Positions 33,161 to 43,264 of a stretch of 64,000 nt of DNA are shown one piece after another. Each line of letters starts with the position of its first letter. The first letter of the stretch is position 1. This DNA comes from an uncultured SAR116 cluster alpha proteobacterium (GTDB taxonomy: Bacteria > Pseudomonadota > Alphaproteobacteria > Puniceispirillales > Marisalimonadaceae), in contig CACNGC010000006.1 of NCBI GenBank assembly GCA_902619805.1, forward strand, positions 44,976-108,975, read 5' to 3'. The notes under the pieces were generated by a model. The model searched no databases. It had not been told where the DNA came from and saw only the letters and a list, made by a program, of their open reading frames with translations. The position numbers were made by a program, and so were the translations under genes.

Positions 33161-34540
33161 ATGATTTCATTTTTTAAGAGAATTAAATTTTTTTATTTAT
33201 TATTTTTCTGTTTTTTATTTTTAAATGCTTCAAAAGTTCTAAGTTCCGATTTTTTATTTGAAAATTCCATTCATGCAGCACTTAAAAATAGTTTGGAATT
33301 AAAAGCCCAAAATTATAAATTAGCTGCTACCAAAAATTCTTTGGAAGAATCTGGTTCTTCTAAAGACTGGACAAATTCTTTTACGACAACATTTAAATCT
33401 GACAATAAAGATAGTAATTCTCAAGGAACATTTGTAAATGATGATACAACAACCTCGACTATCTCATTAAGTAAAAATATATTCGATGGAGGAGAAGCCT
33501 ATGAAAAAATTTCTATAGCAAAAGAAAATATTAAACTTGAGCAATATAATTTAAATATTATTGAGCAAAAAATAATTTTGAATTCTATAAGAGCTTTTTT
33601 AGATGTTTATTCAAATCAATCTGTAGTAAGTTTAAGAAAAAAAAGTTTAGATAGATTCAAAGAAAATGTTGTTGCCACAGAGTTAAAATTACAAGCTGGC
33701 ACAGTTACACCAACCACACTGGCCGAAGCTCAATCTAAATTAGCAAAAGCTCAATATGATTTAATTTTATCTGAAGGAAATCTTGAAAAAGCAATTTCCA
33801 AATTTAAAAGTATTACAAAATTCAAAGTTGTACCAAATAAATTATCTTTACCTAATTCAACTTTCATACCTCCAGATACAAAAAATAAAACTGTTAAAAT
33901 AGCCTTAGATAATAACCTTGATATTATAGTAGCTAAATTGAAAAAAAGTATTGCTGAAAAAAATGTTGCATTAAAAGAAAGTGATAGTAGGCCAACACTT
34001 AACTTAGAAGTTTTTGGTAAAGATAGTGAATCATCATTAAATACCTCTTCAACTGATTACCTAAGTTATGGTGTAAATCTTACTTTTAAGACACCTTTGT
34101 TTTATAATTCATCCTCCAAAGCTTCTATAAAAAAACTTGATAATCTATCAAGAGCGAGTTCAGTTGAATTATCTGAAAAACAGAGACAGGTAGAGTTAAG
34201 TGCTATTTCCTCATATCAAAATTACAAAAGTGCTATTGCAAAAACCAAAGCATCAGAGAGCGAAAAAAAATCCTCATTATTAGCCTTAAATGGTATCAAA
34301 AAGGAGTCAGAATTTGGCATAAGAACAATTTTAGACGTACTAGATGCAGAAGTTGATTTTTTAAATGCATCTTCTAACTTGATACAAAGTCAAGCTGATG
34401 AGATTTTTAGTGTTTATCAAATAAAGTCTATTCTAGGAAGTTTATCAATTAAAGATATTAATAATGATTTGGATGTTAAATATGATTTGATAGAGAACAA
34501 AGTAGATTTTAACATATTAGATCGTAGGATGTTTAATTAA
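33161..34540 (+). CDS. tolC: TolC-family outer-membrane efflux/secretion protein
   Basis: A 459-aa protein with a signal peptide (hydrophobic residues about 8-25) and the two repeated coiled-coil helical-barrel halves of TolC. Examples are LKAQNYKLAATKNSLEES and FDGGEAYEKISIAKENI in repeat 1 and NVALKESDSRPTLNLEVF and GIRTILDVLDAEVDFLNAS in repeat 2. It forms the trimeric outer-membrane duct for type I secretion or drug efflux. It is 26 bp upstream of valS, the usual alphaproteobacterial neighbour. No dedicated pump genes are nearby. Confidence 0.85.
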   Translation: MISFFKRIKFFYLLFFCFLFLNASKVLSSDFLFENSIHAALKNSLELKAQNYKLAATKNSLEESGSSKDWTNSFTTTFKSDNKDSNSQGTFVNDDTTTSTISLSKNIFDGGEAYEKISIAKENIKLEQYNLNIIEQKIILNSIRAFLDVYSNQSVVSLRKKSLDRFKENVVATELKLQAGTVTPTTLAEAQSKLAKAQYDLILSEGNLEKAISKFKSITKFKVVPNKLSLPNSTFIPPDTKNKTVKIALDNNLDIIVAKLKKSIAEKNVALKESDSRPTLNLEVFGKDSESSLNTSSTDYLSYGVNLTFKTPLFYNSSSKASIKKLDNLSRASSVELSEKQRQVELSAISSYQNYKSAIAKTKASESEKKSSLLALNGIKKESEFGIRTILDVLDAEVDFLNASSNLIQSQADEIFSVYQIKSILGSLSIKDINNDLDVKYDLIENKVDFNILDRRMFN

Positions 34541-34566
34541 GCAAAATTTATTGGAATTCTAATATA

Positions 34567-37206
34567 ATGGATAAAAGATTTGATTCTAATTACATAGAAA
34601 AAAAATGGTATAAAAGATGGTTGGAAAGTGGTGCTTTTGCTTCAAACAATCAATCACCAAAAGAACCATATGTTATAATGATGCCACCTCCAAACGTAAC
34701 AGGTTCGTTACATATTGGTCATGCTCTAACATTCACTATTCAAGATATCTTAATAAGATTTCATAGAATGCAAGGACTAGATGTTCTCTGGCAACCAGGG
34801 ACAGATCACGCTGGAATAGCTACTCAGATGGTTGTTGAAAGAGAATTAGCAAAATCTAATTTAACAAGACATAGTTTAGGTAGAGAAAAGTTTGTTGAAA
34901 AAGTTTGGGAGTGGAAAGAAAAGTCAGGTGGTGAAATTACAAATCAATTAAGAGCTTTAGGAGCTTCACCGGATTGGGAAAAAGAACGATTTACAATGGA
35001 TGAGGGATTATCAAAAGCCGTAATTTCTGTATTTGTTAAATTATTTAAAGAAGGATTGATTTATAGAGATAAGCGATTAGTTAATTGGGATCCAAAATTA
35101 TTAACAGCTATTTCTGATTTAGAAGTCGAGCAAAAAGAAGTTGAAGGAAAATTTTGGTATTTCAAATACCCTCTTGAAAATAGCGATGAATTCTTAACAA
35201 TAGCTACAACTAGGCCAGAAACCATGTTAGGAGACACAGCTGTAGCTGTAAATCCTGATGATGACAGATATATTCATCTAAAAGGTAAATATGTAATATT
35301 ACCAATTATAAATCGACGTATTCCTATTATTTTTGACAATTATTCAGATCCAGAAAAAGGTTCTGGTGCTGTTAAAATAACTCCAGCTCATGATTTTAAT
35401 GACTTTGAAGTTGGGAAAAGACATGGTTTAGATATGATTAATATCTTTGATGCTAATGCTTCAATAAATGAAAATGGTGGAGAAGATTTCAAAGGGTTAG
35501 ACAGATTTGAAGCTAGAAAAAAAATTTTAGAGATTTTAAAAGTTCAAAATTTATATATTAAAGAAGAGAAAATTGTACATACGGTTCCTCATGGAGATAG
35601 ATCTAACGTAGTTGTGGAACCATGGCTTATGGATCAATGGTATGTTGATGCATATAAATTAGCTCAACCAGCTATCAAAGCTGTAAAAAATAAAAAAACT
35701 AAGTTTGTTCCTGCAAATTGGGATAAAACATACTTTGAATGGATGAACAACATTCAACCATGGTGTGTTTCTAGACAATTATGGTGGGGCCATAGAATAC
35801 CTGCCTGGTTTGGACCCGATGATAAGATTTTTGTAGAACATAACCAGTTAGATGCTGAGAAAGCAGCAGAATTGCATTATGGAAAAAAAGTTAAACTAAT
35901 ACAAGATGAAGATGTATTGGACACATGGTTTTCTTCCGCACTTTGGCCATTTTCAACCTTAGGATGGCCTAATAACACAAAAGATATAAAGAAATATTAT
36001 CCAACTAATGTTTTGGTAACTGGCTTTGACATAATTTTCTTTTGGGTGGCTCGTATGATGATGATGGGCATGCATTTTATGGATGACGAGGTTCCATTTA
36101 AAGAAGTTTATATACACGCTCTAGTTAGAGATGATAAGGGTCAAAAAATGTCAAAATCAAAGGGTAATGTTTTAGATCCTCTTGATTTATCTGTCAAATA
36201 TGGTGCTGACTCATTAAGGTTCACTCTTACAGCAATGGCTGCTCAAGGAAGGGATATAAAATTATCAGAAGAAAGAATTGCGGGATATAGAAATTTTAGT
36301 ACAAAAATATGGAATGGATGTAAATTTCTTGAATCCAATGAATGCATTTCAGAACTAGACACTGATCTCAATTTTATAAATCTGCAAATTAACAAATGGA
36401 TAATTGAAAATTATAATCAACTTAATTCAAAAGTTAAAAAATCTATAGTTGAATACAAATTTAATGATGCTGCAGATGCCTTGTATCAATTTATTTGGAG
36501 AGATTATTGTGATTGGTATATAGAGTTTATTAAGCCTATTTTGAATAATGCTGAAGATATTGTGTCACAAAAAGAAACTAAAAGTGTTTCTATTAAAATT
36601 ATGAAAAATGTTTTATTAATGTTACACCCAATAATGCCATATGTCACAGAAGAAATTTTTGAAAAATTGTTTAAATCTAATAAGTTAGCAATATCATCTT
36701 CATGGCCGAGCTTAATTGAAACTGAAACTTCATTAAAAAATGGAATAGGACTGACAATTGATATTGTGTCTGCGATAAGATCAATTAGAGTTGAAAAAAA
36801 TATTCCAAATAAATCTAGACCTACAATTTTACTTAAAAATGTAAATCAAGAAAAAAAGATTATTATTGAAGAGAATTACAATTTAATCCTTAATTTAGCA
36901 AAATTAAATCAGATAAAATTTTTATCTAAACAACATGAAGAAAATGAAAAATCTATTGTTACAACTGTTGATGAGATAATTTTAATGATACCAACAGATG
37001 GACTAATTGATATAGAAGCAGAAAAAAATAGATTGAGTAAAGAGCTTGAAAATATAACTAATGAAATTGAAATAATAGATAAAAGATTAAATAACCCTTC
37101 ATTTATAGAAAAAGCACCACCAAAAGTTATAGAGGATGTGAAAACTAAAAAAACAATATTTAATCAAAGAAAATCAGAAATAAATAAGGCCTTATTAAAT
37201 TTATAA
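34567..37206 (+). CDS. valS: Valyl-tRNA synthetase
   Basis: An 879-aa class I synthetase. The HIGH motif lies at residues 49-52 in PPPNVTGSLHIGHAL, then come the CP1 editing domain with TTRPETMLGDTAVAV, KMSKS within DKGQKMSKSKGNVLDPLDL, the anticodon-binding domain and a C-terminal coiled coil (GLIDIEAEKNRLSKELENI) that binds the tRNA. Full length and complete. Confidence 0.97.
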   Translation: MDKRFDSNYIEKKWYKRWLESGAFASNNQSPKEPYVIMMPPPNVTGSLHIGHALTFTIQDILIRFHRMQGLDVLWQPGTDHAGIATQMVVERELAKSNLTRHSLGREKFVEKVWEWKEKSGGEITNQLRALGASPDWEKERFTMDEGLSKAVISVFVKLFKEGLIYRDKRLVNWDPKLLTAISDLEVEQKEVEGKFWYFKYPLENSDEFLTIATTRPETMLGDTAVAVNPDDDRYIHLKGKYVILPIINRRIPIIFDNYSDPEKGSGAVKITPAHDFNDFEVGKRHGLDMINIFDANASINENGGEDFKGLDRFEARKKILEILKVQNLYIKEEKIVHTVPHGDRSNVVVEPWLMDQWYVDAYKLAQPAIKAVKNKKTKFVPANWDKTYFEWMNNIQPWCVSRQLWWGHRIPAWFGPDDKIFVEHNQLDAEKAAELHYGKKVKLIQDEDVLDTWFSSALWPFSTLGWPNNTKDIKKYYPTNVLVTGFDIIFFWVARMMMMGMHFMDDEVPFKEVYIHALVRDDKGQKMSKSKGNVLDPLDLSVKYGADSLRFTLTAMAAQGRDIKLSEERIAGYRNFSTKIWNGCKFLESNECISELDTDLNFINLQINKWIIENYNQLNSKVKKSIVEYKFNDAADALYQFIWRDYCDWYIEFIKPILNNAEDIVSQKETKSVSIKIMKNVLLMLHPIMPYVTEEIFEKLFKSNKLAISSSWPSLIETETSLKNGIGLTIDIVSAIRSIRVEKNIPNKSRPTILLKNVNQEKKIIIEENYNLILNLAKLNQIKFLSKQHEENEKSIVTTVDEIILMIPTDGLIDIEAEKNRLSKELENITNEIEIIDKRLNNPSFIEKAPPKVIEDVKTKKTIFNQRKSEINKALLNL

Positions 37207-37231
37207 TATTAAATGAAAATCGGAGAAAAAT

Positions 37232-39082
37232 ATGAAGAATTCAAAAACAGTTTTAATTGACAAAAATCCTGGAAGAAATTCTCAAACTTTTGGTATTGCA
37301 AGAATTCTAAATACTGACCTTGATTTAATACATGAACCTTCAATTGGGGTGGTTGGTAATAAAGGGGATTCTCAATGTTATCTTGGTGTTGAACAAAAAG
37401 TTAAAACAATACATGAAAAATTAAGACTAAGGATAGGCCAAAACCCAAATGATATTAGAATGAGATTAGTACAACCTGAGTACACCGTAGCGACATCTGA
37501 TGGTATAAGAAATGGTACTAAAGAGATGCGTTATTCTTTAATTGGAAGAGAAGTAACTAATGATACATTATGCGAGCATTTAAGCGCTTCGGGTTTAGAA
37601 GGTACAATTGCTGTTGTTGCCTGTGATAAACCGCCAGTTGGAACATTGTCCGCAATTTTAGAGCACAATAGGCCTGCTATTATAATGTCTGACGGTCCAA
37701 TAAGACCTGGAATTGATTCAGTTACTAATGAACCATTGGACATTATTTCGAGTTATCAAATTGCAGGTAGTGAAGATGAAGAACTGAAAAGAAGAATTGC
37801 ATGCGAAGCTTGTCCTGGTTATGGAAGTTGTGGTGGGATGTTTACTTATAATACTATGCAGACGTTTATTGGTGTTGTAGGCATGCAACCTTTACATATG
37901 GTTTCACCACCTTCAGACGATAAAAGAAGGTTAGATGTATTTCCTGACCAACTTATTACTTATTTAGATAATATGGTTAAAAAAGATATTAAGCCAAGGG
38001 ATATTGTTACGAGAGACTCTATAAGGAATGCTCTAATAGTAGCAATGTCTATAGGAGGATCAACTAACGTCATGCTTCATGCACCAGAGTTAGCTAGAGC
38101 AGCCGGATATAAAAGTTTTAGTAAAGATATTATGTCTCCAGATGAATTTAACTATTTATCCGAAAAGGTAGTTCCTGTTTTAGTTGATGCAAGACCATTT
38201 GGAAAATACTCAATGGTTGATATAGATAATCAAGGTGGTGTTCAGGTTTTTATAAAAGATTTATTAGACTCAGGCTTATTGAATGGCAATACTTTAACGT
38301 GTACAGGTGAAACTTTAGCTGAACAAGTTGATCGATTGGCTCCTAAAGAACCTGACGGAAATGTAATATATCCTGTAAAAAAACCATATAAAGAAACTGG
38401 TGGACTTAGACTTTTAGGAGGAAATTTATCTCCTGAATTCGGTTCTATCTTAAAACTAGCTGGTGTTGAAGGTGGTTTAGAAAATAATGTTTTTATTGGG
38501 AAAGCTAGAATATTTGATGGAGAACAAAAACTTCTTTGGACCCTAGAAAATGAACCAGACAGCTTTAACAATAATGATATGGTTGTAGTTAGGTATGAAG
38601 GTCCTGTTGGCGGACCAGGAATGCCAGAAATGCTGGATTCTACCTCAAGAATTACCACTTTGTGCAGAGAAAGAAATATAATTGTAGGATTAATGACTGA
38701 TGGACGTTTCTCTGGTGGCTCTGTTGGTCTTGTCATTGGTCATGTTGGTCCAGAGGCGGCTATAGGCGGGCCTATTGCCCTAATACAGGATGGAGATGAA
38801 ATCATAGTTGATTTAAATAAAAATGAGATTAATTGTTCCCAATTGAATGATACTAATGCTTTCAAGATTAGAAAAAGCAATTGGGAAGAAATTTTCAACA
38901 CTAATGGTGGTACACATCCAGCAGTTGGAGATGCAGATACGAGATTGCTTAATAGAATGAGAAACTCTGCTGTTTCAGCAACTTATGGAGCTGGAATGCA
39001 TCCTAATCGAGAACTCTGGGTTCCTAATCCTAGAGAGGTAGAAGATTCAGGGTTTTTACCTAAAAATATACATAAATCATAA
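37232..39082 (+). CDS. IlvD/Edd-family dehydratase (dihydroxy-acid dehydratase-like)
   Basis: A 616-aa Fe-S dehydratase. Likely cluster ligands are the Cys in GDSQCYLGVE (about residue 49), CDKPP (about 130) and CPGYGSCGGMFTYNTM (about 195-200). The C-terminal block TDGRFSGGSVGLVIGHVGPEAA is diagnostic. Length equals classic IlvD, which makes 2-keto acids for branched-chain amino acids. The N-terminal motifs depart from the common GNPCNMH and CDKxxPGM forms, so a sugar-acid dehydratase is the main alternative. An AT-rich gap of 25 bp follows valS; the ribosome site GGAG precedes the ATG. Confidence 0.78.
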   Translation: MKNSKTVLIDKNPGRNSQTFGIARILNTDLDLIHEPSIGVVGNKGDSQCYLGVEQKVKTIHEKLRLRIGQNPNDIRMRLVQPEYTVATSDGIRNGTKEMRYSLIGREVTNDTLCEHLSASGLEGTIAVVACDKPPVGTLSAILEHNRPAIIMSDGPIRPGIDSVTNEPLDIISSYQIAGSEDEELKRRIACEACPGYGSCGGMFTYNTMQTFIGVVGMQPLHMVSPPSDDKRRLDVFPDQLITYLDNMVKKDIKPRDIVTRDSIRNALIVAMSIGGSTNVMLHAPELARAAGYKSFSKDIMSPDEFNYLSEKVVPVLVDARPFGKYSMVDIDNQGGVQVFIKDLLDSGLLNGNTLTCTGETLAEQVDRLAPKEPDGNVIYPVKKPYKETGGLRLLGGNLSPEFGSILKLAGVEGGLENNVFIGKARIFDGEQKLLWTLENEPDSFNNNDMVVVRYEGPVGGPGMPEMLDSTSRITTLCRERNIIVGLMTDGRFSGGSVGLVIGHVGPEAAIGGPIALIQDGDEIIVDLNKNEINCSQLNDTNAFKIRKSNWEEIFNTNGGTHPAVGDADTRLLNRMRNSAVSATYGAGMHPNRELWVPNPREVEDSGFLPKNIHKS

Positions 39083-39085
39083 AGT

Positions 39086-39874
39086 TTATTTTTCTAAATG
39101 AATCCAAATAGGTGTATGGTCACTGGGTTTTTCTTCACCTCTTGGTGTTTTATCTATACCTACATTAATTAGATTATCAACTATCTCTGGTGAGATTAAA
39201 AAAAGATCTATTCTTATTCCATTATCTTTTTGCCAAGCTCCACCCTGATAGTCCCAAAAACTATACTCTTTAGCTGTTGGATATTTTATGCGGTAAGCAT
39301 CAACTAGACCAATATTTATTAACTCTCTTAAATGTCTTCTGGTTGTTTCCAGATATAATGCATCATTTTGCCATTTAGATACATCATAACAATCAATACT
39401 CTCCTGAATTACATTAAAGTCTCCTCCTAAAATCAGAGGTTCATTTGTGTCATAAATATCTTTAGTGTATTTTGTTAGACGTTTCATCCAACTAATTTTA
39501 TAATCATATTTAGGGCCGGGAGCAGGATTACCATTAGGTAAATATAAACAAATGATATTTACATCATTAATTTTTACGTGCAAGAACCTTGCTTGATTAT
39601 CTTCATTAATGCCCTCATTATAAAAAGGTAATGATCTGGTGATTTCATTTATTTCAAATTTAGATGCAATCGCAACGCCGTTATAAGATTTTTGTCCATT
39701 GAATATTACATTATATCGTTTTTGTTTAAAGTCTAATGAAGGAAAATTATCGTCCATTGTCTTAGTTTCCTGCATTAAAATGACATCAATATTATTTTTA
39801 TCTAGCCAACTTAATACATTTGGAAGTCTCATTTTTATAGAATTTACATTAAAACTAGCTATTTTAAAGGACAT
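39086..39874 (-). CDS. xth: Exodeoxyribonuclease III
   Basis: A 262-aa endonuclease/exonuclease/phosphatase-fold enzyme for base-excision repair (AP endonuclease, 3'-5' exonuclease). Motifs are IASFNVNSIKMRL at the N-terminus, LMQETKT (catalytic Glu), LGGDFNVI, the RIDLFLISPE stretch and SDHTPIWIHL (catalytic Asp-His) at the C-terminus. It lies directly downstream of erpA on the same strand (15 bp), a standard alphaproteobacterial pairing. Confidence 0.93.
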   Translation of the reverse strand: MSFKIASFNVNSIKMRLPNVLSWLDKNNIDVILMQETKTMDDNFPSLDFKQKRYNVIFNGQKSYNGVAIASKFEINEITRSLPFYNEGINEDNQARFLHVKINDVNIICLYLPNGNPAPGPKYDYKISWMKRLTKYTKDIYDTNEPLILGGDFNVIQESIDCYDVSKWQNDALYLETTRRHLRELINIGLVDAYRIKYPTAKEYSFWDYQGGAWQKDNGIRIDLFLISPEIVDNLINVGIDKTPRGEEKPSDHTPIWIHLEK

Positions 39875-39889
39875 TGGATTATATTTATT

Positions 39890-40234
39890 TTAGATAGAGA
39901 AACTTGTTCCACAGCCACAATTTGCTGTAGCATTAGGATTTTCAATTTTAAAATATGATCCGGCTAGTTCTGAAACATATTCTAAAGTGCTTCCACGAAG
40001 AAAATCAATAGACACTTTATCAATTAAATAATCAATTCCATTTTCTTTGAAGATCATATCATCGTCTTTAGGTTTTTTATCAAATGAAAAATCATACTGA
40101 AAGCCAGAACATCCACCTCCTAGAACTGATATTCTAAAATATGAACCTTCTTCGTCTTTAAGTAAAATTTTTACTCTTTCTAAGGCTTCTTTTGATAGAG
40201 TAAAGTCTTGATTGAAATCCTTACTTTCATTCAT
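39890..40234 (-). CDS. erpA: Iron-sulfur cluster insertion protein (A-type)
   Basis: A 114-aa HesB/IscA-type carrier. The three conserved cysteines are in GGGCSGFQYDF (about residue 42) and the C-terminal NCGCGTSF. These A-type proteins deliver Fe-S clusters to apo-enzymes such as the dehydratase upstream. It is first in an operon with xth and divergent from dgt with 74 bp between them. Confidence 0.9.
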   Translation of the reverse strand: MNESKDFNQDFTLSKEALERVKILLKDEEGSYFRISVLGGGCSGFQYDFSFDKKPKDDDMIFKENGIDYLIDKVSIDFLRGSTLEYVSELAGSYFKIENPNATANCGCGTSFSI

Positions 40235-40308
40235 TTAAAAAAAACCTCATTTAATTTTGACATTAATTACAAATGTATAATTGCAAATTAACATATTTTT
40301 CTACATAA

Positions 40309-41511
40309 ATGAATAATTTATTGGAAAATTTTATGTTTGTTAATAATGACAACCGATATTTAAGTCCATTTGCATGTCATAGTTCTGAAAGTAAGGGCAG
40401 AGTCCATAAAGATGATACACTTATTCTTGGTAGATCTGAATATCAAAGAGATAGGGATAGAATTATTCACTCTGAAGCTTTTAGAAGATTAAAAGACAAA
40501 ACCCAGGTTTTTATTTTCCATAAAGGAGATCATTATAGAACTCGACTTACTCATACTCTTGAAGTATCCCAAATTGCAAGATCAATTTCTAAGGCTCTGA
40601 ATATTAACGAAGATTTAACAGAGACTATAGCTCTTGCCCATGATCTAGGACATCCACCTCTAGGTCATAAGGGAGAAGATATTCTCCAAAAAATAATGGC
40701 TGATGTAGGTGGTTTTAATCATAATGAACAATCATTAAGAGTTGTAACAATTTTAGAAAAAAAATATCCAAATTTTGATGGTTTGAATCTTACTTATGAA
40801 ACTTTAGAGGGATTAGTTAAACATAATGGACCAATTTTGGATTTGAAGAAAATACCACAAACAACTAGGGATATCTGTCTTCTCTTGGATATTGATTTTA
40901 GAACACAAAGTTCATTAGAAGGTCAAGTGGCAAATATTTCTGATGATATAGCTTATTTAGCCCATGATTTTGATGATGGTCTTCGTGAAAAATTATTTTC
41001 TTTAAATAATCTACGTAAAATAGATATTATTAATTATATTTTAAAAAATATCGAAAATAATTTTACCAATATAAAGGATGATATATTGATTCATCAATTA
41101 ATTAGGCATTTAATTAGTTATTTTATAAACGATGTAGTATCAAATTCACTTAAAATTATTAAAAAAAATAATTTTAAAAATGTAAATGAGATTAAAAATT
41201 ATAGAAAAAAAACTGTTAAACTTTCCATAGATGCTTCATCGTCAATGGAAGAAATAAGAAAATTTTTATTTCATAAAATGTATCGAAATGAGTCAGTTGT
41301 AAAAAAATTGGATGATAATGCACTTATGATAGAAAAATTATTTTTATTATTTATAAAGGATATTCATAGACTTCCAGAACAATGGAAATATTTTAAGGGG
41401 CAAATTTTATCGGAACTCTCACAAAAAGAAAAATTTAGAATTATAGCAGATTATATAGCTGGTATGACTGACAATTATTTAAAAAGAGAATATGATAAAT
41501 TTTATAATTAG
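40309..41511 (+). CDS. dgt: Deoxyguanosine triphosphate triphosphohydrolase-like protein
   Basis: A 400-aa HD-domain dNTPase (type 2 Dgt). Family signature FRRLKDKTQVF, first metal His in TRLTHTLEVSQIARSI, HD motif in LAHDLGHPPLGHKGED, later ISDDIAYLAHDFDDGL (Asp). It hydrolyses dGTP to deoxyguanosine and triphosphate, keeping dNTP pools in check. An in-frame ATG 24 bp downstream is an alternative start. It precedes argS by 15 bp. Confidence 0.9.
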   Translation: MNNLLENFMFVNNDNRYLSPFACHSSESKGRVHKDDTLILGRSEYQRDRDRIIHSEAFRRLKDKTQVFIFHKGDHYRTRLTHTLEVSQIARSISKALNINEDLTETIALAHDLGHPPLGHKGEDILQKIMADVGGFNHNEQSLRVVTILEKKYPNFDGLNLTYETLEGLVKHNGPILDLKKIPQTTRDICLLLDIDFRTQSSLEGQVANISDDIAYLAHDFDDGLREKLFSLNNLRKIDIINYILKNIENNFTNIKDDILIHQLIRHLISYFINDVVSNSLKIIKKNNFKNVNEIKNYRKKTVKLSIDASSSMEEIRKFLFHKMYRNESVVKKLDDNALMIEKLFLLFIKDIHRLPEQWKYFKGQILSELSQKEKFRIIADYIAGMTDNYLKREYDKFYN

Positions 41512-41526
41512 AGAGATTTTTAAATT

Positions 41527-43260
41527 ATGAATATTTATAAAATTTATTTTAGCCATTTGATTGATGCAGTTGAGAAGTTTAAAGCAGATTTTAAATATTC
41601 TTTTAATGTCGAAGATACACTTAAAAAGTTAACTTTAGAACCTCCTAAAAATTCAATTAATGGAGATATGTCCACGAATTTAGCAATGATTTTAAGTAAA
41701 GATTTAAAATTGAGTCCAAAAACAATAGCAAATAATTTTATGATTTATATTTCAAATTTGCCAGATGTAGATAATGTAAATGTGGCTGGACCAGGTTTTA
41801 TTAATATTACTTTTAAACAACATATATGGCCAAATTTCATAAGTAATGTAATACAAAATACAGAAAATTGGGATCGATTAGAAATTGGAAAAGGAAAAAA
41901 TATTAACATTGAATTTATCTCAGCAAATCCAACAGGACCTCTTCATGCCGGTCACGCAAGAGGTGCTGTTTTTGGAGATGCTCTTGCATCTCTTTTGACT
42001 CAGGTTGGGTACTCAGTTACCAGGGAGTACTACATTAATGATGCAGGAAATCAAATTGAAAAATTAGTAGAGTCTTCTTTGTTAAGATATAATGAACAAG
42101 TAACAAACAAGTCAATTGATATCCCAGATGGTCTTTATCCAGGTGAATATCTAAAAGTTGTAGGTAAAACTCTTTTTGAAATGTATGGAGATGAATTGCA
42201 ACTAGATAATAAAGAAAAAGTTTTTGAAAAAGTTAGATCTGTTTCTTTAGAAGTTATTATGGGAATGATTAAAAATGATCTTCTTAAATTAGGAATAGAA
42301 ATGGATGTGTTTACTAGTGAAAAAGAAATTATTTCAGGGAATTTATTAACTGAAATTTTTAAAATTCTTGAAAGTAAAAATTTAATTTTTCATGGTGCTC
42401 TAGATCAACCCAAAGGTACTGATCCTAAAAATTGGGAAAAAAGAGAACAATTACTTTTTAAATCATCTGAGTATGGAGATGATTCAGATAGGGCTCTTAA
42501 AAAATCAGACGGTACATGGACTTATTTTGCAACTGATATGGCTTATCATTTAGATAAAATGAATAGAACCAAGGGTGATTTAATTAATGTTCTAGGTGCA
42601 GACCATATCGGTTATATTTCTAGAATAAATGCTGCTGTTAGCGCGTTATCTAATGGTTCAGTAGAAATTGATACTAAAGTTTGTGCATTAGTAAACCTTT
42701 TGGAAGATGGGAAACCAATTAAAATGAGTAAGAGAGCAGGTAATTTTGTAACTCTATCTGATATTATAAATGCTGTAGGTAAAGATGTTGTAAGGTTTAT
42801 TATGCTGACTAGAAGAAACGATCAATCCTTAGATTTTGATTTTAAAAAAGTAATGGAAAAATCAAAAGAAAACCCAGTTTTTTACGTTCAGTATGCGCAC
42901 GCACGTTGTAGCTCTATTTTTAGATCTTCAAAAGTTAAAGAAAAAGAATTAATTTTGAAAAATCCAAAACTCTTAAAAGATCGCTTCGAAATTGAACTTA
43001 TTAAATTCATAGCTTTGTGGCCTAGAACTCTAGAACTTGCTGCTAAAAATCATGAACCTCACAGGATTTGTTACTACTTAATTGAATTATCAAGTATTTT
43101 TCATAGTTTATGGAATAAAGGTAAAGATAATAATATAAAATTTATAGTTCAAGATGATTTAGAATTAACAAATGCTAGATTGTCATTAGTGAAAGCTGTT
43201 GCTTTAACTATTAGAAAAGGGTTAAGTATTCTTAAAATTGAACCAATTTTTGAGATGTAG
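41527..43260 (+). CDS. argS: Arginyl-tRNA synthetase
   Basis: A 577-aa class I synthetase. The N-terminal Add-1 domain is followed by the HIGH-like motif in SANPTGPLHAGHARGAVFGD (about residues 138-157), a KMSK-type motif in IKMSKRAGNFVTL and the DALR anticodon-binding domain (FYVQYAHARCSSIFR onward). Full length. It is in one transcription unit with dgt and the SPOR-domain gene. Confidence 0.96.
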   Translation: MNIYKIYFSHLIDAVEKFKADFKYSFNVEDTLKKLTLEPPKNSINGDMSTNLAMILSKDLKLSPKTIANNFMIYISNLPDVDNVNVAGPGFINITFKQHIWPNFISNVIQNTENWDRLEIGKGKNINIEFISANPTGPLHAGHARGAVFGDALASLLTQVGYSVTREYYINDAGNQIEKLVESSLLRYNEQVTNKSIDIPDGLYPGEYLKVVGKTLFEMYGDELQLDNKEKVFEKVRSVSLEVIMGMIKNDLLKLGIEMDVFTSEKEIISGNLLTEIFKILESKNLIFHGALDQPKGTDPKNWEKREQLLFKSSEYGDDSDRALKKSDGTWTYFATDMAYHLDKMNRTKGDLINVLGADHIGYISRINAAVSALSNGSVEIDTKVCALVNLLEDGKPIKMSKRAGNFVTLSDIINAVGKDVVRFIMLTRRNDQSLDFDFKKVMEKSKENPVFYVQYAHARCSSIFRSSKVKEKELILKNPKLLKDRFEIELIKFIALWPRTLELAAKNHEPHRICYYLIELSSIFHSLWNKGKDNNIKFIVQDDLELTNARLSLVKAVALTIRKGLSILKIEPIFEM

Positions 43261-43264
43261 ATTG

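Noticed and set aside
38242..38736. 164-codon minus-strand frame inside the IlvD-like gene
   Set aside because: It lies wholly inside a well-supported gene in the opposite strand and is Ser/Pro-rich shadow sequence.
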